NCBI GenBank assembly: GCA_944990035.1
Contig: CALYLX010000066.1
Coordinates: 124,001 to 188,000, forward strand
Length of the DNA: 64,000 nt
Origin: Clitopilus passeckerianus
Taxonomy: Eukaryota; Basidiomycota; Agaricomycetes; Agaricales; Entolomataceae
Direction: 5' to 3'
Part shown: positions 34,461-50,721 of the stretch, piece by piece
How positions within the stretch are numbered: the stretch's first letter is position 1
Layout: every line of letters begins with the position of its first letter
Notes under the pieces: model-generated
Seen by the model: the letters and a program-made list of their open reading frames with translations, nothing else
Databases searched by the model: none
What the model was told of the DNA's origin: nothing
Position numbers and translations under genes: made by a program

Positions 34461-37184
34461 ATGGCAGCCATGCTTTGGCTGATACTGTGTCTCCGGTTTG
34501 TCATCTGTGCGCACTACCTAGTGCTCAGAGTTAATGCAGCAGCTCCGACCCCTACGACGACGGCCGGTTGTCTCCAACTATTCAACCCAGAAGGAACAAC
34601 GACCATCAACAAGCTCACGAGCAATGGCCAGATTATCCCAATCACCACCAAAATGAACCTCACCCCGCTTTACGCGCCGTGCAATACGGATTGGTCTATC
34701 GTTCGCGAGACTATAACCGTCACTGCCATCGAGTGTGAAGAGACCCATACCTTTGACGAGCCTCGTCTCACCTCTATGGCTGGCACGCCAAAGCCTACTT
34801 GCCTGACTGTTGTACCTGTACGTTAATCGCTTTCTTGTGTCAGAATATACCTAACATTGATGTTTCCTCGACAGGGCATCCCACCGCCACCTACATTCAC
34901 TCCAGATGCAACGCCTGAAATTACGCCGCCAGTCCCTGTTGAGCCCCCAATGGTTACTCCTCCCTCTGAAATCCCTCCGCTATTTGAGATTACGCCTCCA
35001 ACCCTACCACCAGACCTCACTCCTCCAGGAGCGATTCCTCCTCCGGAAGTTCCGCCTCACACCACACCACCAGATGTTATCCCACCTCTCGATATCCCGC
35101 CTCCAGAAGAGACTACTTCCGACGTGCCACCGGAGGTTCCTCCCCCTCCTTCCCCAGGACATATCCCTCCACCAGAAGTTACTCCTCCAGACACGCCACC
35201 GGAAGAAAGTCCTCCCGAGATTCCCCCTCCTGAGGAGAGCAACCCACCAGGAGCTACCATGTCTACCTCTGACACACCACCGGAGGTCACTTCGCCTCCA
35301 GAAATTCCTCCTCCAGGAGAGACTACGCCACCGAAAGTTACAACACCTCCCGCACCGCCAGATGTTTCACCCCCTATTATTCTTCCTCCAGACGAAACCA
35401 CAACATCCGGAACTACAACTCCTGGCACACCACCAGAGGTCACGACACCTCCTGAAATACCTCCCCCAGGAGAGACTACTGCCACTGGGGTAACACCTCC
35501 CACACCACCAGAGGTTACTCCTCCCGTTCGTGATATGCCTCCCCCAGACGTTACGCCTCCCACCATTCCGCCTGATGACATCCCACCCCTTGAAATACCT
35601 CCCACGGACGGAACAACCCCACCGGAAGCTCCTACTATTCCCGGTGATATTCCTCCCCCAGACAATATACCCCCTACCGTTCCACTTGATGAGACCCCTC
35701 CCCTTGACGTATCTCCCCCGGGAGAAACTACCACACCTGAAGTTCCTACTAGTACTCCTGACATGCCACCAGAAATCCCTCCCCCGGGAGATATTCCTCC
35801 GCCAGAAGTCACACCTCCTGATATACCCACCATTCCACCACCAGAGGTTAAGCCTCCTTCTGAAACAACACCCCTGGAAGAGACTACCCCGCCGGATGCT
35901 ACACCTCCATTGGGAACCAATCCTCCTGATATTCCACCTCCAGGCGAAACCACTACTCCTGACATACCATCTGAGATTACCCCTCCTCCTCCTGTTCGTG
36001 ATATTCCTCCAGACGTTACTCCCACTGTTCCGTTTGATGTCACACCTCCTCTTGAAATACCTTCCCCAGGGGAAACCACCACACCGGAAGTTCCTACTAT
36101 TACGCCTGACGCACCACCAGAGGTCCTTCCGCCGGAAGGTACAACACCTACTATACCCACCATTCCACCACCAGAAGTCACTCCTCCTCCCGAAATAACT
36201 CCCCCAGGAGAGACCACCACTTTAGATATTTCACCCCCTCCAGAGGTCACTCTTCCTGATATTCCTCCTCCGGCCGAGACCACACCACCTGCAGTTACTA
36301 TACCTGACATACCTTCAGAGGTTACATCTCCTACCGTTCCACCTGATGTCACCCCTCCCCTTGAACTACCTCTCCCAGGAGAAACTACCACACCAGAACC
36401 TCCTCCAACTATCCCCCGTGAAACACCACCAGAGGTCACTCCCGAGATTCAACCTCCAGGCGAAATCACTCCAACTACAGCTACTACTCCTGACATACCA
36501 CCTGAAATTACTCCTCCTCCAGAAGTTACAACACCCAGTACACACACTGTTCCACCATCTGATGTTACCCCTCCTCCCCCTGAAATACCTCGTCCAGGAG
36601 AAACTAGCACACCGGATGCTCCTTCTACTATTCCCGCTGACACACCACGGGAGGCCACTCCCCCCGAGATTACACCTCCGGGCGAAACTACTACTCCGAA
36701 CATACCACCTGAAATTACACCTCCCACTGCGCCACTGGAAGTTACAACACCCGTCATTCCACCTCCAGGAGAGACTACAACTCCCATCACACCACCAGAA
36801 GTCACTCTCCCTCTTGAAATCACTCCGCCAGGAGAGACTACCATACCGGAAGTTACAACACCTGTTGTACCCACCATTCCACCACCCGAGGGCACCCTTC
36901 CTGAAATTCCCCCAACACCAGTTACAGCGCCAGAGATTCAAATTACACCTCCCATCCTTCTACCAGAGGTCACTCCTCCCGTAATTCCGTCTCCAGCCGA
37001 CACCACAACAACGTCTTGTCTTACCGAGTGCATACCAAGTACAATCTTTTCGACGACCACATCAACGATTTACATGGCTACCTTCACTCGCACACTCATG
37101 GTTCCAAAGACAACTATCATTTCGACCGTATTTCGAACTAAAACTGAAACAGTGGCAATCCCGGATTGCAGTCTCTGTGATTGA
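34461..37184 (+). CDS. Secreted Pro/Thr-rich repeat protein, probable cell-wall or mucin-like protein
   Basis: Two exons (34461-34817, 34875-37184) give about 888 residues. The N-terminus is a signal peptide (LWLILCLRFVICAHYLVLRV). A globular N-terminal section of about 95 residues with several Cys follows (TTAGCLQLFNPEGTTTINKL). About 700 residues then consist of an imperfect repeat built on PPEVTPP, EIPPPGETTTP and DIPP modules. The C-terminal part resumes normal composition with CLTECIPSTIFSTTTSTIYM and TRTLMVPKTTIISTVFRTKT, ending CSLCD. Thr-rich repeats suggest heavy O-mannosylation. No GPI signal or transmembrane helix is visible at the end, so it may be released or held in the wall by disulfides. 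I recognise no named family. Confidence 0.75.
34875..37010 (+). repeat. Coding minisatellite of Pro-Glu-Val-Thr modules
   Basis: Imperfect tandem repeats with units of roughly 18-60 nt encode variants of PPEVTPP, EIPPPGETT and DIPP. The same CCA/CCT-Pro and GAA/GAG-Val/Ile words recur dozens of times with enough drift that no unit is exact. The reverse strand therefore has a spurious Gly/Ser-rich open frame of 460 codons. Repeat number is likely to vary between strains. Confidence 0.85.
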
Positions 37185-37340
37185 GCCTGTGACGATTGAC
37201 ATTGTGTATGAGGTATGACATGGGATTATTCCGGATTTTTGCTTCATGGTTCTCGTTTGTAAATACATCGTTCGACATGTTTGGATTTCTTCCTCGCATT
37301 ACATACATTGATGAATCCTACAATCCCCTTGAAATACGAT

Positions 37341-38798
37341 CTATTTCGAGCGGGGTCCCACCAAAATATCGTAGTGACCTGGCCTATAACGAGATATGAG
37401 TTTCGGTGACGTCCAGAAGATTCAACAAACCTGTAGAGGAGGACGAGAGGGCTGCCGTTGTCGTCATCTCCACCCCTGATTTGTACAAAAGCTACAGAAC
37501 CATCCTTGGTCTGGCCAGTGAGATATGCAACATCAATATTGATGTGGAGTCCGCGACAGAGGGCAGTCATTTCAGCTTGGTCTACCAAGAGTATCAGCAG
37601 GATTCTGGGAGGTGACAAGGGCATTTCCATACCAGCTTCTTTGCCACAGATCTCGACTATCTGCTCGCAATAGCTCCGTGAATCCATTGGCTCCCCAGTG
37701 TCTGGATGGATCAGGAATGGAGAGAACTCATCGGGTGATAGTCTGATTTGTGCGGACTGCCAAAAAAAGACGTCAGAATTTGCCAAAGGTACTGACTGAA
37801 GAGATTGCACTCACTGCAACCATCCTGAGATACATAACAATCGAATTTGAGACTGAATATCACCACGGGGAATTAATTCATCTGGTGGAAGCGGTTAATG
37901 GTATTCTGTGTTCACCTTCCGGATCTTGGTACGCTTCCAGAAGCCTCTCAGGTGTTAATAGCCCATTCTGGTCGGGAATGGCAATCTTTGAGGCGAGGTC
38001 GTGGAGGGTATCATAAAAGTCATCGTAAACAATAGCCTGGAAGCCGACCGACTCGAGCGCAGGTTTGGTAGCCTCCAGAATGGATTGAGCCTTGACCACT
38101 GCAAGCTGTCTATCTGGTGCGTCAAGTAGCTGCTCCACGAATGCGTATGCAGTTGCTGTAAGATGGGTTTGGGTTTAGTTGGTACCAAAAGGACCAACGT
38201 GAAAGAAGGGCACCTCGGTAGAAACAGTCGCCATCACCTGAAGACCATTCAAATCGATGGTTAGCGTTAAGTAACTTGTAAGGAGGATGCGCACCTCTAG
38301 TCCGCCTTAGAGAGTCAAATCCTCGATCCTTGAGCCAATCAATCTGCTTCACGAACATTCCCGAACCTCTCTCATACTCTGCCCGCAGTTCACTCATTGG
38401 TGTAAGCCCTCCAATGAGCGGTCGCGACGTGTCGAGAGTCTCCTCCAGGAAAGCCTATGGGTTTCAGTCACCAGTGGCTCTATCATCGACATGCGTCAAT
38501 GGACATACTTGATTGAGGTCATAAAGTTGTGCTGGATTTGGCGTGCTAGGAGGTGGAGGTGCGCCATCGGGTGCTAACAAGGTTGAAGTCGGTGCTCGTC
38601 TACGAACTGGAGTACTGGGATCGTCAGGTAATGTGAAAGAAGGGTATTCATCATCGTCGACCGGAAGTTCTGCAAGCCTGCGTTTCTCTGATCATCAAAG
38701 GTCAGGGTTCTGAACGCGTAGATAGCCTTTCAGATCGTATACTAACGTGGCGTAGGAGGCTTTGAAGCTGGTGAAAGTGGCGTATTGGGTATCTGCAT
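37341..38798 (-). CDS. Otubain (peptidase C65) deubiquitinase
   Basis: Start MQIPNTPLSPASKPPTP (38798). Exons at 38798-38747, 38687-38509 and from 38454 join through several short introns to the stop at 37341-37343. RRTRGDGDCFYRA holds the catalytic Asp and Cys (Cys about 135). VSNSIVMYLRMVASAQIRL is the conserved otubain helix pair. LTGQTKDGSVAFVQI and LLYRPGHYDILVGPRSK carry the C-terminal strands and the catalytic His (the last exon begins within RPGHYD). Otubains cleave Lys48-linked ubiquitin chains and can inhibit E2 enzymes directly. The N-terminal 75 residues are a Pro-rich extension not found in the mammalian core. The gene lies 181 nt downstream of, and in the same direction as, the SNF2 gene. 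Confidence 0.85.
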
Positions 38799-38979
38799 CG
38801 TCGTCTACGGAAAGTATCGTTGTGGATGTTTTATGAAATGTCGTTTGTGGGTACGCTGCGCGCCATGATTTCGGTCAAGGTACAATGACAACAAGATCAT
38901 GATGGACAGAAAAGGGCAATGAGTACAACAAAAGGATCTAGCAGCTACAGTTAGATTATTAGGAGAATTGGAGTAGCAT

Positions 38980-41900
38980 TAGTCTGAATCAGGTCCTCGT
39001 TCCAGAACATAACGATCCAGTTCAGCTAGGATCCGGCACTGTTCCTCTGGTGTATTGGTAGCACTAGGAGGATATCGTCAATAACTGGGATGGGTTTCAG
39101 CAACGCTAACTCACAATTCACGAGCAAAGGCGGCGATGTCGTCTGGGCCTTTTATCATGCCGAGTTCAATGAGCGCTTGTCGTCGAGAAGCCAATCTGTT
39201 TGAAAATGAGTACATAATGCTAAGCTTGATCGCATCGGACACCAACTGGGTACTCGGTGGAGGAGGGCGTGGCTGCTTCCTCACAGGCGGCCAAACCGCT
39301 TTGGCCTTTTTAGGAGAGCCTTTACTAGAAGCAGGTTTGGCTTTTCCACTGCTAGGGGGTGCTTTGGTTCGCTGCTTCCGTGTTTTCTGAGCTACAGTCA
39401 GTCGCAAGATCTCTGAGTACACAAGGGTCACCAACCAGCAGGTTCCTCAGTCGCTCCTCCTCAATTCGACTAGGGACAAGAATTTCGTCATTGTGATGAC
39501 TATACTTGACACCGATAGCATTCAAAGTCTTCTTGATGAAATCTTCCTCCCTATGTGCCCCTGGAAGGGGCTCTGTAGATAGGCTTTAGTTTGTAAGTGT
39601 TACGTGGCTGACAGACGAACTCACCGTCATCGAACAAGAGTGCACCAAGGCCTTGGAAGCCAGTCTGGTGGAGAGGCCTCAGTGGAGTCCGTTTCCCTAT
39701 TTTATTCAACGTTTACCTCATCTTTTTCCCTCGTGCTCTTCTCAGCTTCCGCCCAGTCCTCGCCAGCGGTTTTTGCTTGTTTCTTTCCCTTTGTAGACAT
39801 ATTGGCCAATGCCCAATCCAGTTCTGCCATCGTGGCTTTCTCGATCTGTAGGAAACCCGAAAATCCCTTAAGCCTGGGCCGGGAAACGTTAGAACATGTT
39901 CTTACCGCCATCTTGGTCGCAAGTTTATCTTCGTGAAGCTTGAAGATATTCTCAATTCCGAATAGCTCGCCTTTCTTGCTGTTGTCTCCTTGGACTCCCT
40001 CAAAATACCTACAACGCCGGTTCGGACTTCCCGTGACGGAATTCTCTCTTGAGACTCACCGTGTCTGTACACTAGCTTCGTAACCAATGGCCATTTGTTG
40101 CTGCTTGTAGATTTGTCGCGCATAGATTAGCTCTTCGATCGAACCAGCTCCCAGTAGACGATAGACCATGACATTTCGCGTTTGACCGAACCGAAAAGCT
40201 CTGTCCATAGCTTGAAGGTCGTGTGCAGGATCTACACGAAAGTCTTGAAGTCAATATCTGAACCAAGCGAATTCAGAGCAATCCTTACTCCAATTTGGAT
40301 CTGCAAGAAAACATTATGAACGTCTCCACGATACCTCGTAGTCGCTGAGATAACGCACCAAAGATGACAACCTTGTTTGCGGCTGTGAGATTCAGCCCTG
40401 TTCCGCCAGCTAGGGTTGAAATCAGGAAAATAAACACTTTGGGGTCCTTCTGGAACTGGTCGATCATAGGCATGCCTAATTCAAACATGAACACAAAGCA
40501 TATTTCGAAACAGAACATTCAGGGACATACGTTCAGACTGTTTAGTATTGCCATCCAATCTGAGAAAGCCGAAGCCTAGGACAGTTTCAGCAGTTATTTG
40601 ACAAATAGCTTCCGAATCGACGGACTTTGACTATTTAGATGAAAATCGAGCATGTCAAGGAGCTTGATAGATTTCGTAAAAATGAGAACTTTGTTGGTAG
40701 GGTCTCGTCGCCATTCCTTTAACAGTAATTCCAAGACCTGAATCCAGCATTTAGCACCCATGGCCAATACAATTCTAGAGAGGCATAAATGCATACCTCC
40801 CATTTCCCACAGAACTCGGGGCGCAAGATGGCGGTGCCATATTTGGGTGGATCACCATCTGGGAAGGCAAGTTGAGCTAAAGTACGATTCCGTTGGAGCT
40901 AAGGGCATTTTAGGCGTTCCATTATCTCACTGATATCTTATGGGGCTCACCTGGTCAGCGCTGTCTACAGGAGCTAATGAACAAGGGATGAGATAAACCT
41001 ATGAGGGAGAAGCAGTATAAACGACTTGCAAGGCAGAATTAGCGCAAGGTGGTTCGATAGCTTGATAAGTATGGACATGAATCTGAAAACATCTCCGGGG
41101 ACAGTCGGATAACAGCAAGCTTTACGGCTATAATAACTTGAGCACCCGGAATAAACCACCTATTGGAGCTTGCTCACCGCTTTCCAGAACCACATGTGCA
41201 CCTCTTATCTTTGAGGGTCAAGTTCTGCACAGCAGGCATTTGCAGAATGTTCTTGTAGACGGCGATCTGCCTTGCTGTTAGAGGACAGAAAACGACTTGA
41301 TCACTCTTCGTCGGCAGCTAGAAAAAAGGGGTTGGCCACGATATAGGAGTTTGGCATGATTGATACGTTACCTGATCACGTATAATCTCCTTTGTTCTGC
41401 AGGGCATAAGTCACAACTGCATTCTTTTATTTGGGGGCAATCCCCGTACCTTCGTAGAAAGAAGTTTGGTAACAGCTTGTCCCTCAGAATTAGTGCCACT
41501 TCCAAAGCCTTGGCACGCTCTTCCTCACTGGCGCCGGCTGATTGCCCAAACGTGAGTGGCTTGACCACATACCCGTTCCACTGTTTCCCGCTTCCGAGTC
41601 TTCCTGGGTTGGTCCAATCGAGGATTGTCCACATCTCCTTGTATGAGTTCTGGATCGTAGTTCCTGTAAGGCCAAACCGCCGTTGACATGTAAACCGGTG
41701 ATAGGCTTTTGTAATTTTAGACCCCTCGTTTTTCACCCTGTGGACCTCGTCGACGAATATGCAGGACCAAGGAAGGGTATCAAGAAAGTCAATATCCCGT
41801 CGGGCAAGGTCAAAGGTGGTTAAAACTATAATAACGTATATGAATGAGGGGCCTTCTGGCAGGGTGAAATCGACTCACCGACATCTAGTCGGCCTAGCTT

Positions 41901-43588
41901 GAAGCCCCGAAGGATGGGTTCTCTTTCCTTTCGATCACCGTTGTATAGACCAACTTCAAAATAACCCCACTACGAAGCATGTTAGTTCCGATGCCAAACA
42001 ATGAGCTATGAACGTTTTTACAGTTTCGAATTCTCTCTGCCAATTATGAACGACAGTGCTCGGGGCGATAATCAAACACGTTGGCCACGTTGCATTTGCT
42101 GCAGGTAGTTTCTTCTTTTCCTTCCACTCCCGACGGTCTTGCAGTCGTGAAACGTGGTTTCGCCGCCGATCAACATCCGTATTTGTACCGCTCTTCTTCA
42201 TGATAGCGGACAGAAATGAAATGACCTGGATAGTTTTACCCTGAGAATGTACATTAGCTACTGAGACGAGCATGAGCAGAAAGAGCTTTACCAAACCCAT
42301 GTCGTCACCCAGCAAGCCGCCACGATCTTCTGAATATTGTTTCCAAAAGAACTTGACACCCTCTCGTTGGTAGTTTCGGAGATAGGTATTAATTGAAGCA
42401 GGGACCTCTATCCCCAGGTCCTCGTCCAACACAAGTGGTCCAAGCAACGTTTGACCAGGTGCCAGAGGAAAACCAGGTCGAGGCTCTACTTCCTGAAGTC
42501 CAGTTAATCTCAGAACAGGAACAGGCATGCACCACAAAGTGTGTACGCACCTCATCTGCTATGATATCAGAGTCCGACTCAGGCTCAGTTTCAGAGCCGG
42601 AGGAAGGGGACGATCTCGTTTGTGAAGAAATAGGCTTTTGAGTTAACTGAGAGCTTTCGTCTTCGGTTTCAGGTTCTGTAACAGAACCTTCTGCTTGAAC
42701 TTGGGCTTGAAATGAGGATGAACAAAGCATGGTGCAGGTCATGAGTAAGTACCATTTCTTGGTGTATTTTTCGGGGGCTGGGAGGCTAGTCCTTGTGAAG
42801 GACCACTTTCAACGTCTGATTCCGGCTCTGAGGTTTCGCAGTCAGAGCCATACTTAAGTAATACTTGCTGAGGTCCAACCTGTTACGGAGTCATCCTGAA
42901 CCTCATTTACCCCAGGAGTCTTGCAATCTGGTGTGGCAGCAGTTGAGTTCGTGTTCATCTTGCTTTGGTATTTTGCAAAGGTCTTCAGCACCACCGGCTC
43001 ATCACTCTCCTCTTCTGACACGTCTTCGTTTTCTTCGTCTTGATCTTCTTCTTCTTCTTCTTCGCCTTCGTCTTCAGACTCGGAGTGTAAATCAAGACTT
43101 GAATCTGACAAAACAACGATGAGACCATGCAGGAAGTGCATTCTTGGGGAATTCTTACTGAAGTATTCTAAGAGTGGGTTTGGTCCGTATTTATTACGAT
43201 AATACTCCCCTGTGTGTTTTCAAGTAAGTTTAAGTCGTGATGCGGTGAGGGGGGATGACTCTAACTGTCTCTTCCCCCGCCTTCGCTCCGAGTTTTCTGG
43301 GCACGTTTCCTGGAAAGTGAAGACGTAGTACCGCTTTTTCTCTTACGCTTAAGTGTAGGCTGTGGTGGCAATGGACCTGCTCGAAACTCAGGATCCGAGT
43401 CCTCCTCTATTTCTTCGGGTCAGTATAATGGGCTTTTGCGGTGCTGAAACTGGAAAACTAACCAAGAGGTGCCGGAATGGAAGCCAAATTCCCTGAAGAC
43501 GAGTCATTTTGGGGTCAAATTTCGTGAATTCTGTTATATTTCTAGTCTTACGCTTTGCATAGGCGGCTCCTTTGACGGTGCCCGGCAT
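38980..43588 (-). CDS. SNF2-family DNA-dependent ATPase, ERCC6L2-like
   Basis: It starts [20 protein letters not shown] (43588) and has many short introns; the stop is 38980-38982. After an acidic, Ser-rich N-terminal part (about 43140-42600), the ATPase core begins [19 protein letters not shown], with LLGDDMGL and [13 protein letters not shown] split by an intron (motif I). Further motifs are [17 protein letters not shown] (Ia), [10 protein letters not shown] (II, with Val in place of the usual Ala), [16 protein letters not shown] (III), [18 protein letters not shown] (V) and [19 protein letters not shown] (VI). The downstream segment [28 protein letters not shown] is characteristic of ERCC6L2-type proteins rather than Rad26/CSB. 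These act in the nucleus in DNA repair and chromatin remodelling. The C-terminus has a Lys/Pro-rich segment and ends [11 protein letters not shown]. Confidence 0.85.
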
Positions 43589-43896
43589 GAGAGGTGAGAG
43601 TTAGAGGATAGAATGTGGGCGTCGCGACCGTGACTGTGTCAGCATGACTTCCGCGTCGCGCACACGTGACCACCTTCCCGTTGGGGAGAGCATCTGGATT
43701 GGCTAGAGATCGGCTAAAGCCAGGCGATTGGTTTGTAGATACTACAGATGATAAATACATTCGATGGGTACGTAGAACACGAAGCTGCTTAGAGAGCCGT
43801 AGGAAAGTAATGAAGAGGACTAGTATAGCTGAAACTTCCGTCGGATGGGAGAGATACCAAACGTTGAAAAATGAGGGGTTCAGGGATCGTCGGGTC

Positions 43897-44798
43897 TTAG
43901 TCGAACGCTTCCTCCGCACTCCTGCGGACCAGCTTTCGCACCTTCTTCTTGTACGCTGTAAAAGTATGAGATGCATATCATCAGATTTGGAAGATATTCG
44001 TACTATCAGGGTCTGTCCTGACCTCCTTGGCGGCGTCGACGTTGGCGGGACTGTCCAGGTTCGGTTGGTTGGATGAAAGCAGGGAGATCACGCTCAAGAG
44101 CTGACATCTGTATCAGCATCTGCAAAGCATGGATTAGAAGAGAAACTGACTATGGACTCCACAGTATGAACGGGCATCCATCTTTCTCCCGCATCTTCGT
44201 ACCCATATTGATCATCCCCGGGAGCGTGCTGTCCGGAGGAGGGGGGAAGTTTTGAGTGCCAGGTAATTGAATCACTCTGACAAAGCTCACCAAGATTGAG
44301 ATACACACGGTGCCATCGGGATAGACTACATGCCCGTGTGAGCGGAGACAAGGTGAAGAGGTATGAAGCCAGCTCACTGTTTGGGTGCCACATTGGGGTG
44401 ATGAAACGCATCTTCGGAGGAAGAAGAGGAAATTCTTCAGGGAACGTTAACCGTGCTTTGAAAAATCCGCCTTCACTGGATAGCGAGGCACTTCGTAAAC
44501 TCGTGTCTTTGAAAATGGCTGTATTAGCGTAGACTTACTAAATAGTATCCGTAGGACTAATCCGATGTCAGAGGATATTAGGCTAGAATCATGGCGATTA
44601 ACTCACCCAATAATCATGACTTCCCATTCGTAGAGATTATCCTCATCAACGAGACCTTTGAGACGATATCAGGCTACACGGCCGTTAATGACACCGAACT
44701 CCAGGCTTACCCGCCGAGAAACCATCCACAGGTCGCTTCGTGAGTTCAGCGAGCTGCCTGCGTAGAAGAAGAGTGTTGGATGCTGTTGGCTTGGACAT
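43897..44798 (-). CDS. Ubiquitin-conjugating enzyme E2, UBE2G1 type
   Basis: Spliced by hand, the protein starts MSKPTASNTLLLRRQLAELT (44798) and runs about 171 residues to KKVRKLVRRSAEEAFD. The UBC fold is complete: NLYEWEVMIIGPTDTIYEGG, FPLLPPKMRFITPMWHPN, then [11 protein letters not shown] with active Cys at about 92. The acidic-loop insert HAPGDDQYGYEDAGERWMP is the hallmark of the UBE2G/Ubc7/Cdc34 group. HTVE, then SVISLL and SPANVDAAKEVR, fits UBE2G1 (S. pombe Ubc15) better than UBE2G2. It transfers ubiquitin from E1 to substrates with RING E3s. Exon junctions near the E-C-Q segment (44100-44150) use a TACAG acceptor chosen to keep the frame. It is head-to-head with RPC2. Confidence 0.85.
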
Positions 44799-45008
44799 CG
44801 CTGCTGGCCGATATCTTGGTAAATGAGAAAGGGTTACTTCGGCAGCTCGCTGGGGACCTTAAAGCTGGAATCACAGTCACATGACCTCCTTAGATTTTGA
44901 GTGGCCCTGGGAGTTCACCGTCGTCCGCGACGCCCTCAACGTCTTCGTTTGGCTGTAAGCAGTCTTTCAGGAGCCTTGGGATCGAGTTCAGGTGCACCTT
45001 GATTTTTG
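44799..45008. promoter_or_regulatory. Divergent promoter between the E2 gene and RPC2
   Basis: Only 210 nt separate the start codons of two divergently transcribed housekeeping genes, so it must hold both promoters and 5' UTRs. I see no clear TATA box on either strand. Confidence 0.5.
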
Positions 45009-49261
<4,253 letters not shown>

Positions 49262-49734
49262 ACCCATATCACCGAATGGTGGTCCAGGTCTCGGATCCGA
49301 CTCAATGGATATCACCTCCTTCACCGCACACTGCCGCTTCCAGTCCCTCGGGCACCAACAAGAAGTACTTCTTGCCTTCAAACTTAGATGCGTTGGGGTT
49401 CTTCTGAGATGAAAATCTTTCCGAAGTTGGATGTCCGGCGGAATCACGATCAAGGAACTACAATGGAGGGTATCATGGGGCCTCTCATGCATGAGAGTGG
49501 AAGATCATACAGGTCAACGAATGGGGGTTCAATTCTGAAAAGTAAAATAGTCTCGCCTGTATTAGTAGCGCTCATATTGAGGGTTTGAACTCTTCATTTA
49601 CGCGACCTGCGGTTTAGAACCTGGGTTGTATGTGTGTCTGTCTGATCATGTGATGGGGTAATGATCCAGGCGCTAGAAGGCATGCCGCACATCTTGCGTC
49701 TCTCTTCCCACAACGCTTTCATTGACCGCAACAA
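49262..49734. other. Region between RPC2 and the UBE2G2-type gene
   Basis: No supported gene; frames at 49227-49588 are short and featureless. It holds the RPC2 3' UTR and the promoter of the E2 gene at 49735. Confidence 0.4.
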
Positions 49735-50646
49735 ATGGCTTCAAGAAGTTCTGGAAGTGCTACGGCCCTGCGAAGGCTTATGACGGAATACAAACAGTTG
49801 ACGTCGGGTGGTATGTGACCTCGCAAATCCGGCGGAAATGAGTAGAACGCTCACAGCTTTCGAAACCCAGGCTCCCCCGATGGGATGTTTACAGCTGGTA
49901 AGGCAACTGGATTACCATTGAGCCGGGTTTGCGCCGCAAGTCTCACAACTGACTCCGATACCTTCACATTGCACAGGACCGATCTCTGAATCCGACTTCT
50001 TCAGTTGGGAAGCACTTATCTGTGGGCCTAAGGATACCCCCTTCGTAAGCCGACCTCCCTACCTTCTGACCAAGCCCTCGGGCGAAGGTTACTCGTCTGA
50101 CTCACTGCATTCTATTGTCAGGAAGGCGGTGTCTTTGCCGCGAAACTCACCTTCGTACGTACATTGTCCGGTGTTAACACCTCATGCAATGCCCGAATGG
50201 TCGATTCTGACGCTGCTTTAGCCATCTGACTACCCATTATCCCCGTTCAAGATGAAGTTTGAACCGCCTTTGTTCCATCCAAACAGTGAGTGTCCCAAGT
50301 TTCCCAGAGATCTGACAATTGATCTCTATCCCGCTGTTCTAGTATATCCCGACGGCACTGTTTGCATCTCAATATTACACACGCCCGGAGACGACCCCAC
50401 GATGTACGAGCAGGCTTCCGAAAGGTGGAGCCCTGTTCAGGGTGTGGAGAAGGTCATCCTCAGCGTGATCTCAATGCTTGCAGGTATGTCGCCGATTGTT
50501 TCATTCCTTCCGCTCCCTGACGGTGCCATCTAGAACCCAATCTCGAAAGTGGTGCTAATGTGGATTGCTGCAAACTCTATCGAGATAATAAGGCTGAATA
50601 TGAAAGAATAGTGCGAGAGTCTATAAAACAACAACTAGGACTGTAG
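49735..50646 (+). CDS. UBC7: Ubiquitin-conjugating enzyme E2, UBE2G2/Ubc7 type (ERAD)
   Basis: Seven exons (49735-49810, 49871-49897, 49977-50044, 50122-50154, 50222-50285, 50343-50483, 50534-50646) give 173 residues. [51 protein letters not shown] and [11 protein letters not shown] (active Cys about 97) are followed by the acidic-loop insert [18 protein letters not shown] and [30 protein letters not shown]. The sequence ends QQLGL. These are all characters of UBE2G2/Ubc7, the E2 for ER-associated degradation, which is bound to the ER by Cue1/AUP1-type partners. The start ATG gives the normal N-terminus plus about five extra Ser-rich residues. It converges on the lactone-oxidase gene 75 nt away. 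Confidence 0.92.
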
Positions 50647-50721
50647 GGTATGTAACATGTATAGGACCGTAGGCCTGATGTACAATTAGCTATTATGAGG
50701 ATATACAGGTATCAAAGGGCA

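Noticed and set aside
35057..36439. Minus-strand open frame of 460 codons rich in Gly, Ser and Val
   Set aside because: It is the mirror of the Pro/Thr repeat gene; the plus frame has a signal peptide, an intron and normal ends.
43666..44255. Plus-strand frames of 60-136 codons
   Set aside because: They lie opposite the spliced UBE2G1-type E2 exons, whose family motifs are clear.
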